The translations under genes and the position numbers were made by a program. From contig NZ_JASZYT010000002.1 in assembly GCF_030316765.1 (NCBI RefSeq), positions 248,001-312,000 on the forward strand: 64,000 nucleotides of DNA, given 5' to 3'. How positions within the stretch are numbered: position 1 is the stretch's first letter; the number at the start of each line of letters is the position of its first letter. The stretch is from Variovorax saccharolyticus (GTDB taxonomy: Bacteria; Pseudomonadota; Gammaproteobacteria; Burkholderiales; Burkholderiaceae_C). The notes beneath the pieces are model-generated. The model was not told where the DNA came from. It worked only from the letters and a program-made list of their open reading frames with translations, and made no database searches. Below are positions 58,355-64,000 of this stretch, piece by piece.

Positions 58355-59542
58355 ATGAGTACGTCACCGAATCTGTGGCGTCGCAGCGGCGTCGACCTCC
58401 GGCTCACGCTCATGAGCGTGCTGCTGGTGGTGATGGCGATCGTCTTCCACGTGCTGTCGGGCGGCATCTTCCTGTCGCCCGAGAACCTCTACAACATCGC
58501 CCAGCAGACCGCGGTGGTCGGCATCGTCTCGACCGTGATGGTGCTGATCATCGTGGCCCGCCACATCGACCTCTCGGTCGGCTCGGTGATGGGCTTCGTC
58601 GGCGTGCTGATCGCCTACCTGCAGTACAGCTCGGGCTGGTCCTGGCCCGCCGCCTGCCTGGCAGGGCTGGCGGTGGCGCTGCTGGTGTCGCTCTACCAGG
58701 GCGGGCTCACCGCGGTGCTCGGCGTGCCGTCCTTCGTGGTCACCCTGGGCGGGCTGATGTCCTTTCGCGGCGCCGCCTTCCTGGTGGCCGACGGCAAGAC
58801 GCAGCCGGTCAACGACGAGTTCTTCCAGCGCCTGGGCGGCGGCTACGACGGCGGCATCGGCACCACGGCGACCTGGGTGCTGGCGCTGGGGGTCGCGGCC
58901 GTGCTGTTCGCGCGCATGCTGCAGAAGCGGCGCGCGCGCCTGCGCCACGAGATGCCGGTCGAGCCGCTGTGGCTGGACCTGCTCCTCACTGCCGTGCCGG
59001 TGGCGGTGGTGTTCGCCTTCGCCGCCACCATGAACAACTACCAGATCTCGTCGAAGACCGAGGGCCAGGGCATGCCGATCCCGGTGCTCATCTGGGCCGT
59101 GGTGGCGGTGGTGCTGTCGTTCATCGTGCATCGCACGCGCTTCGGGCGCTACGTGTTCGCGATGGGCGGCAACCCCGACGCGGCGGCGCTGGTCGGCATT
59201 CCGGTCAAGCGGGTGACGCTGATGCTGTTCGCGCTGCTGGCGGTGCTGGTGACCATCGCGGCGATCGTCTCGATCGCGCGGCTCAACGCCGGCACCAACT
59301 CGCTCGGCTCGGGCATGGAGCTCTACGTGATCGCCGCCGCGGTGATCGGCGGCACGGCACTGGCCGGCGGCAGCGGCTCGATCTTCGGCTCGGTGCTGGG
59401 CGCGCTGATCATGCAATCGCTCGACAGCGGCATGCTGCTGCTCGACGTGCCGATCGGCAAGCGGATGGTGATCATCGGCCAGGTGCTGATCGTGGCGGTG
59501 GTGTTCGACGTGCTGTACCGCAAGAAGTTCGGAGAGAGCTAG
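58355..59542 (+). CDS. xylH: sugar ABC transporter permease (XylH-like)
   Basis: A 395-residue inner-membrane permease of the carbohydrate uptake 2 type with about ten hydrophobic segments. IVARHIDLSVGSVMGFVGVL and RFGRYVFAMGGNPDAAALVG are the family signatures, followed by AGGSGSIFGSVLGALIMQSL. Length fits XylH rather than the shorter RbsC. ATG 58355 follows GGAAGGGAG; upstream in-frame codons fall in the repeat. The stop adjoins the ATPase start. Confidence 0.92.
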   Translation: MSTSPNLWRRSGVDLRLTLMSVLLVVMAIVFHVLSGGIFLSPENLYNIAQQTAVVGIVSTVMVLIIVARHIDLSVGSVMGFVGVLIAYLQYSSGWSWPAACLAGLAVALLVSLYQGGLTAVLGVPSFVVTLGGLMSFRGAAFLVADGKTQPVNDEFFQRLGGGYDGGIGTTATWVLALGVAAVLFARMLQKRRARLRHEMPVEPLWLDLLLTAVPVAVVFAFAATMNNYQISSKTEGQGMPIPVLIWAVVAVVLSFIVHRTRFGRYVFAMGGNPDAAALVGIPVKRVTLMLFALLAVLVTIAAIVSIARLNAGTNSLGSGMELYVIAAAVIGGTALAGGSGSIFGSVLGALIMQSLDSGMLLLDVPIGKRMVIIGQVLIVAVVFDVLYRKKFGES

Positions 59543-60316
59543 ATGAGTGCCAACCCACCCCTGGTCGAGCTGCGCGAGATCCGCAAGGCCTTCGGCGGCG
59601 TGAAGGCGGTCGATGGCGTCAGCGTCAACCTCTATCCCGGCGAAGTGGTCGCGCTGCTGGGCCACAACGGCGCCGGCAAGTCGACCCTGATGAAGATGCT
59701 CGCGGGCGCCTATCCGATCGACTCCGGCGACACGCTGATCGCAGGCGAAAAGGTGAACATCCGCACGCCCTCCGAGGCCCAGGCGCAGGGCATCGAGACC
59801 ATCTACCAGACGCTGGCGCTGGCCGACAACCTCGACTCGGTGGCCAACCTGTTCCTCGGCCGCGAGAAGCTCACGCCCTGGCGCACCCTCGACGACCATT
59901 TCATGGAAGGCCAGGCGCGCCGCGTGTTCCAGCGCCTCAACAAGAACTTCACCAACATCCGGGTGCCGGTGCGCCGGCTGTCGGGTGGCCAGAGGCAGGT
60001 GGTGGCGATCTCTCGGGCGCTGTACTTCAACGCCCGCATCCTGATCATGGACGAGCCCTGCGCCGCGCTCGGGCCGGAAGAGACCGCGATGGTCGGCGCG
60101 CTGGTGAAGCAGCTCAAGGCCGACGGCGTCGGCATCTTCCTGATCACGCACGACATGCCCGACGTGTTCGGCCTCAGCGACCGGCTGGCGGTCATGAAGA
60201 ACGGCCGGCTGGTCGGCACCTACCGCACCGCCGACGTGACCGAGGACGAGGTGCTCGGGATGATCATCGCCGGCAAGCGGCCCGAGGGAAAACCGCAGGC
60301 CGAACACGCCGGATGA
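59543..60316 (+). CDS. sugar ABC transporter ATP-binding protein, single domain
   Basis: A 257-residue ATPase. Walker A is GHNGAGKST near residue 36, the signature [16 protein letters not shown], and Walker [16 protein letters not shown]; the switch His is in [11 protein letters not shown]. It has one nucleotide-binding domain, while classical XylG/RbsA have two (about 500 residues), so it must dimerise. It starts directly after the permease stop, and the ROK gene overlaps its end (ATGA). Confidence 0.92.
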   Translation: MSANPPLVELREIRKAFGGVKAVDGVSVNLYPGEVVALLGHNGAGKSTLMKMLAGAYPIDSGDTLIAGEKVNIRTPSEAQAQGIETIYQTLALADNLDSVANLFLGREKLTPWRTLDDHFMEGQARRVFQRLNKNFTNIRVPVRRLSGGQRQVVAISRALYFNARILIMDEPCAALGPEETAMVGALVKQLKADGVGIFLITHDMPDVFGLSDRLAVMKNGRLVGTYRTADVTEDEVLGMIIAGKRPEGKPQAEHAG

Positions 60317-61461
60317 AGACCACGGGCGACCAGCAGCTGGTCAAGCGCATCAATCGCAGCGTGCTGCTGCGGCTGCTGAGGGCGCGGCCCGGCCTGTCGC
60401 GTGCGCGGCTGGCGGCCGTGAGCGGCCTCACCAAGTCGACCGTGAGCCTGCTGGTGCGCGAACTGCTCGACGACGGCTGGCTCGAGGAGGCCGAGGCGCC
60501 GGTGGCCGACGGGCTCGGGCGGCCGTCGACGCCGCTGTCGATCAACGTCGGCGTGCGCGCGCTGGTCGGCGTCGAGATCGCGGTCGAGGTGGTGCGCGTG
60601 GCCTGCGTGTCGCTGCGCGGCGAACTGCTGCATTCCGATGCGCAGCCGCTGGCCGACCGCGCGCCGGAGGTGGCCAGCGCCCAGGTCGCGCGCATGGTGG
60701 CGGCGGTGCATGCGCGGCTGCAGGCCACGGGGCTGCGGCTGGCGGGCATCGGCGTCGGCGTGCCGGGCGCGATGGACGATGCCACCGGCATGGTGCGCTT
60801 CGCGCCGAACCTGGGCTGGCGCAACCTGGACCTGCTGCCGCTGCTGGCCGAGGCACTGGCGCGCGAGGGCCTGGCCGGCATCGCGGTGCAGCTGCAGAAC
60901 GATGCCGATGCCGGGGTGCTCGGCGAGTTCGAGTTCTCGGACGGCGAGGGCGAGGACCCGCTGATCTTCGTCAGCTGCGATGTTGGCGTCGGCGCCGGCG
61001 TGGTGCTCAACGACCTGCTGTTCACGGGTGCCCGCGGCATGGCGGGCGAGATCGGCCACACGGTGCTGCAGATCGACGGCCCGCGCTGTTCGTGCGGGCG
61101 GCAGGGCTGCGCCGAGGTCTTTCTCGGTTCGCGCGCGCTCGACCGCGACGCCGGAGGGCCTGCGCGCGCGGCCCGCTTTCTCGGCGTGCTGCTGCAGAAC
61201 CTGTGGGTCACCTTCGAGCCGCGTGCGATCGTGGTCGGCGGGAAATCCGTCGAGGCACATGCGGACTTCCTGCCGGGCGCGATCGCGACGGTGCAGGACT
61301 ATGCCGAAAGCGCCGGGCTGCCGCCTCCGGTGGTGCGCGCGGCGCGCTATGGCGAGTGGGCGACAGCGGTCGGGGCCGCCGCGCTGGCGCTGCACGAGTA
61401 CCTGCGCCCGCTGCATCCGAATTCGGAGGCGCGGCGCGAACGGGCGGCGGCGATCGGCTAG
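60313..61461 (+). CDS. ROK-family transcriptional regulator (XylR/NagC type)
   Basis: A 382-residue repressor. The winged helix is at residues about 8-70 ([22 protein letters not shown], [20 protein letters not shown]), followed by a ROK sugar-kinase-like domain with [20 protein letters not shown] and the zinc motif [20 protein letters not shown] then GCAEVF. It should release DNA on binding the transported sugar. Overlaps the ATPase gene by four bases. Likely controls the operon through 57155-57175. Confidence 0.92.
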   Translation: MKTTGDQQLVKRINRSVLLRLLRARPGLSRARLAAVSGLTKSTVSLLVRELLDDGWLEEAEAPVADGLGRPSTPLSINVGVRALVGVEIAVEVVRVACVSLRGELLHSDAQPLADRAPEVASAQVARMVAAVHARLQATGLRLAGIGVGVPGAMDDATGMVRFAPNLGWRNLDLLPLLAEALAREGLAGIAVQLQNDADAGVLGEFEFSDGEGEDPLIFVSCDVGVGAGVVLNDLLFTGARGMAGEIGHTVLQIDGPRCSCGRQGCAEVFLGSRALDRDAGGPARAARFLGVLLQNLWVTFEPRAIVVGGKSVEAHADFLPGAIATVQDYAESAGLPPPVVRAARYGEWATAVGAAALALHEYLRPLHPNSEARRERAAAIG

Positions 61462-61469
61462 CCAATGAA

Positions 61470-61489
61470 AAAGCCCCCGAAGGGGCTTT
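61470..61489. terminator. bidirectional terminator between ROK gene and basic peptide gene
   Basis: AAGCCCC and GGGGCTT form a hairpin with short loop, bordered by As on one side and TTT on the other, between two convergent genes. Confidence 0.7.
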
Positions 61490-61502
61490 GGTCAGGGCGC
61501 GC

Positions 61503-61688
61503 TCAGGTTGCGCTCTTGGCGGTCTTCTTGTGGGCGACCTTGTGGCTGGTCTTGTGGGTCGAGCTCTTGGCCGACTTGGCCTTCGACTTGGTGGCGGCAG
61601 GCGCCGCGGTATCGGCAGTCGCGGCGAAGGAGGAGCCGGCGGCCAGAGCGAAGGCGGCGGCAACGAGGGCGAGGAGAGTGCGTTTCAT
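61503..61688 (-). CDS. small exported Lys/Ala/His-rich peptide
   Basis: A 61-residue protein: signal peptide MKRTLLALVAAAFALAAGSS cleaved near FAA, then a low-complexity basic tail (KSKAKSAKSSTHKTSHKVAH). The design resembles acid-shock-type periplasmic peptides, but no specific family was recognised. Bases upstream of 61688 include GGAG-like sequence (ACGCTCC on the plus strand). Convergent with the ROK gene. Confidence 0.6.
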   Translation of the reverse strand: MKRTLLALVAAAFALAAGSSFAATADTAAPAATKSKAKSAKSSTHKTSHKVAHKKTAKSAT

Positions 61689-61812
61689 GGAGCGTCGATG
61701 TTGGAGTGGGATATGAGGACGGTCGGCCAGCCCCCGAATCAGGACTGGCTCCATGTGCAACGCCCGAGCGGGCTGCCGGATGACACGCTTTTGTGTAACG
61801 GCGCGCGGCGGC

Positions 61813-62082
61813 TCAGCCGGCCTTGGCCGCCGACGCCTTGCGCTCGTCGATCCAGTGCCGGAACTGCCGCTCGGCCTGCAGCTTGAATTCGTTGCGGGCC
61901 TGGTTGCAGATCGCATGCGAGAGCCGCCGGTGCTGCTGCTTGCGCACGCCGCCCAGGGTCGAGTCGTTGAGGTGCTCGATGGTCGCCGACTCGGGATCGC
62001 TGCGCGGTTCCTCGAACTTCATCGGCAGGCCGCACCAGTGGCAGTTTTGACCGAAGGATGACCGCAGGGCCTTGACGCTCAT
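61813..62082 (-). CDS. small HNH-like zinc protein, hypothetical
   Basis: An 89-residue protein with CHWCGLPM (CxxC), then TIEHLNDSTLGG and RLSHAICNQARNEF. The order Cys-x2-Cys, Ile-Glu-His, His-x3-Asn is that of small HNH/McrA-like endonucleases (IDHxxP and N-containing motifs). The usual Asp before the first His is replaced by Glu. It is not linked to a restriction or phage gene. It could be a nuclease or a degenerate relative. Confidence 0.65.
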   Translation of the reverse strand: MSVKALRSSFGQNCHWCGLPMKFEEPRSDPESATIEHLNDSTLGGVRKQQHRRLSHAICNQARNEFKLQAERQFRHWIDERKASAAKAG

Positions 62083-62133
62083 GGAATGACGGCTCGAAGA
62101 GTGGGGTTCCGGCCGAATATATCGCCCGCCTCC

Positions 62134-63378
62134 TCACTGCCGCGGCGGCAGGTCTTCCTCGCGCCAGCGCTTGAGCCGCCGGTAGAGCGTGCCGCGCGAC
62201 ACCCTCAGCTGCCGCGCCGCATGCGAGATGTTGCCGTGGTGCGCCGCCAGCGCTTCCTCGATCAGCTTGCGGCTTCGGCCCTGCAGCGTGCCGTCGCCGG
62301 GCTCGGGCAACGGGCCTTCGGCCGCTGCGGGCGGCTCTGCGTCGGCGGCTGCCGGTGTTGCCGCGCCGGCCGCCGGCGTCGTCATGGAGAGGCTGACCGC
62401 ATGCCGGAAGTCGATGCCGTCGAGCGCCTGTGCGCGCGCCTGCAGCCAGACGCCCAGCCCGCTCGCGAGACGCACCGGCTGCGCGCCTTCGCGCCGGCCC
62501 AGCCGCAGCAGGCCGGCGAGGTCGAGGCCGAACAGCATCTCGACGCCGCAGGGGCCGGCGTCCGGCAGGCCCCCGATCAGCCGCGCGCCGGCGGCGTTGA
62601 GCCAAGCCACCGTGCCGTCCTCGGCGATGCCCGCCAGCGCCTCGAGCGGGGTGCCCAGCAGCGTCGGACTGGCCTGGAAGCGCAGCACCAGACGGTCGCG
62701 CGACTGCGCCAGCAGCAGGCGGTTCTCGATCGTGGTGGCGTAGAGCGCGACCATCGAGGCCGCATCGAAGCCGAAGCGGCGCGACTCCACCGACAGGTCG
62801 AGCACGCCGGCCAGCCGGCCGTGCACGTCGCGGATCGGCGCCGCCGCGCATTGCATCGCGCGCAGGCATTCGAAGTAATGCTCGGCGCCGTCGACCGTGC
62901 AGGCCTGTCCGGTGCTTGCCACGATGCCCGGCGCGGTGGTGCCGACCACGCTCTCGGCGATGTTGACGCCCAGGCGCGCGGTGCGGTGCAGGATCGGCTG
63001 CTGCGCCGCGGCCGGGTGGTGCGTGACATGGACGATCACGCCCTGCGCGTCGGTAAGCAGCACGCGGCAGTCGGTGCCGGCCAGCGAACTCTCCATGCCC
63101 ACCAGTTCGCCGCGCGCGGCCTCCAGCAGCTCGCGATTGCGCGCCAGCGTGGCATGCAGCCGGCTCGGCGTCACGGCGTCGAAGCTCACGGCGCGGCGGG
63201 TGTCGGCGTGGCTGCGGGCACAGCGCATCCAGGACTGGATCACCGCTTCGCCGACCAGTCCGGAAGGCCGTACGCCCTCCTCGAAGAACTGGGTCCGGGC
63301 CATCGCCACGCGATCGGCCGGCGTGGTCGCGAACAGCTGTCGTGGCCCGCCGGCCGGGATGCGCGTCGATAGGGGCAC
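62134..63378 (-). CDS. AcoR-like GAF/Fis transcriptional regulator lacking the AAA+ domain
   Basis: A 414-residue regulator starting at GTG 63378 (VPLSTRIPAGG), the likely start as it leaves the palindrome upstream free. The N-terminal half matches AcoR: SGLVGEAVIQSWMRCARSHA and a GAF domain (GVNIAESVVGTTAPGIVAST; HGRLAGVLDLSVESRRFGFD). The C terminus is a Fis-type HTH, NISHAARQLRVSRGTLYRRL. The central sigma-54 ATPase domain is missing: there is no Walker A or GAFTGA, and a PAS-like region and Ala/Pro linker lie in its place. It is divergent from the PQQ alcohol dehydrogenase gene. Confidence 0.88.
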   Translation of the reverse strand: MPLSTRIPAGGPRQLFATTPADRVAMARTQFFEEGVRPSGLVGEAVIQSWMRCARSHADTRRAVSFDAVTPSRLHATLARNRELLEAARGELVGMESSLAGTDCRVLLTDAQGVIVHVTHHPAAAQQPILHRTARLGVNIAESVVGTTAPGIVASTGQACTVDGAEHYFECLRAMQCAAAPIRDVHGRLAGVLDLSVESRRFGFDAASMVALYATTIENRLLLAQSRDRLVLRFQASPTLLGTPLEALAGIAEDGTVAWLNAAGARLIGGLPDAGPCGVEMLFGLDLAGLLRLGRREGAQPVRLASGLGVWLQARAQALDGIDFRHAVSLSMTTPAAGAATPAAADAEPPAAAEGPLPEPGDGTLQGRSRKLIEEALAAHHGNISHAARQLRVSRGTLYRRLKRWREEDLPPRQ

Positions 63379-63412
63379 GGGCGCCTCCAGGGCAAGGAAC
63401 GAGGCTCGAATT

Positions 63413-63429
63413 TGTTCCGCAATGGAACA
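63413..63429. promoter_or_regulatory. operator candidate between AcoR-like regulator and PQQ dehydrogenase
   Basis: TGTTCC and GGAACA are perfect arms around GCAAT in the 133-base divergent gap. A second small palindrome, GGGAAATCCC, is at 63441-63450. No convincing sigma-54 promoter (TGGCAC-N5-TTGC) was found, in line with the regulator lacking an AAA+ domain. Confidence 0.5.
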
Positions 63430-63511
63430 GTAGGGGTCTAGGGAAATCCCGAGGATGATCAAAAGGCCGGCTGGGTCGATCCTTCGTCTCACAACGACTG
63501 GAGACGACACG

Positions 63512-64000
63512 ATGAAGAAGATTCACGCCGCGCTGGCGCTCGGCGCGTTGCTGTGCCTGGGCGCCGCGAGCGCCATCGCGCAATCCGCCAAGGGCTCGCC
63601 GGAGCACATCAAGGCGGCGACGCAGAAGGTCGACGGCGCCTTCATCCGCGCCAACACCGCCAAGACGCCCGACTGGCCCAGCTATGGCCTGGACTACGCC
63701 GAGACCCGCTTCAGCAAGCTGGACCAGGTCAACATCGGCAACGTGAAGGAACTGGGGCTGGCCTGGTCCTACGACCTGCAGTCGACGCGCGGGGTCGAGG
63801 CCACGCCGCTGGTGGTCGACGGCATCATGTACGTCACCGCCTCCTGGAGCGTGGTGCATGCGATCGATGCGCGCACCGGCAAGAAGATCTGGAGCTACGA
63901 CCCCAAGGTCGACCGCTCGAAGGGCTTCAGGGGCTGCTGCGACGTGGTCAACCGCGGCGTGGCGCTGTACCAGGGCAAGGTCTACGTGGCCTCCTACGAC
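63512..64000 (+). CDS. PQQ-dependent alcohol dehydrogenase (methanol/ethanol family), 3' truncated by window
   Basis: The first 163 residues of an exported quinoprotein. Signal peptide: MKKIHAALALGALLCLGAAS, cleavage near AIAQS. The first propeller blades are clear (WPSYGLDYAETRFSKLDQVN; LAWSYDLQSTRGVEATPLVV; YVTASWSVVHAIDARTGKKI). The hallmark vicinal disulfide that faces PQQ is present as RGCCDVVNRG. The gene runs off the window, so a C-terminal haem domain cannot be judged. GGAG lies upstream. Regulation by the divergent AcoR-like protein is likely. Confidence 0.93.
   Translation, partial: MKKIHAALALGALLCLGAASAIAQSAKGSPEHIKAATQKVDGAFIRANTAKTPDWPSYGLDYAETRFSKLDQVNIGNVKELGLAWSYDLQSTRGVEATPLVVDGIMYVTASWSVVHAIDARTGKKIWSYDPKVDRSKGFRGCCDVVNRGVALYQGKVYVASYD

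Overview
The window is high-GC chromosomal DNA of a betaproteobacterium, most probably a Variovorax-like member of the Comamonadaceae (Burkholderiales). Support comes from three Bug-type (tripartite tricarboxylate transporter) solute receptors, a PhaM-type polyhydroxyalkanoate granule protein, DUF3567 and DUF1840 proteins, tandem glycine riboswitches ahead of D-amino-acid dehydrogenase genes, and dispersed GC-rich intergenic repeats of the kind common in that family. No prophage, insertion sequence or CRISPR array was seen. The assignment is inferred from gene content, not from a database search.

Layout. 1-12.2 kb: accessory catabolism and housekeeping (Bug receptor and DUF2817 peptidase; DUF3567; DUF3108; a fumarylacetoacetase-family hydrolase; a LuxR-type regulator divergent from a flavin monooxygenase, DUF2783 protein and Bug receptor; YwqK/MORN-like protein; VOC protein; PhaM; FIST protein). 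12.2-15.5 kb: two tandem DadA-like oxidoreductases, each behind its own tandem glycine riboswitch. 15.5-19.9 kb: an HTH regulator and a membrane-lipid-looking group (ceramidase-like membrane protein, LplT/PlsC-type fusion, PAP2 phosphatase). 20-23 kb: small ORFs, a frameshifted zinc-ribbon membrane protein, an SDR and an aldose epimerase. 23.2-33.6 kb: queuosine genes tgt and queA with a sugar-dehydrogenase-like gene between them, recG, oxyR, dps, ubiA, proC and a phytase/esterase-like lipoprotein.

33.8-42.8 kb: the spc and alpha ribosomal operons (rplN to rplQ with secY and rpoA), followed by initiator tRNA-fMet and a strong terminator. 42.9-49.8 kb: a tightly overlapping minus-strand operon that looks like aerobic 2-aminobenzoyl-CoA (anthranilate) degradation: CoA ligase, monooxygenase/reductase fusion, enoyl-CoA hydratase, acyl-CoA dehydrogenase, RidA and a MarR regulator. 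49.8-57 kb: cyclopropane fatty acid synthase, DUF1840, a Bug receptor, a LysR/SDR divergent pair, a MarR regulator, and an E1 alpha/beta 2-oxoacid dehydrogenase pair without E2 or E3. 57.2-61.5 kb: a sugar ABC transporter with a ROK repressor. 61.5-64 kb: a basic secreted peptide, a small HNH-like protein, and an AcoR-like regulator divergent from a PQQ alcohol dehydrogenase that runs off the window.

The most interesting parts are the duplicated glycine-riboswitch/DadA units with one paralogue that has lost conserved motifs, the anthranilyl-CoA operon that includes a RidA deaminase, several clear palindromic operator candidates next to regulators, and dispersed repeats, one of which appears to be embedded in frame inside recG.
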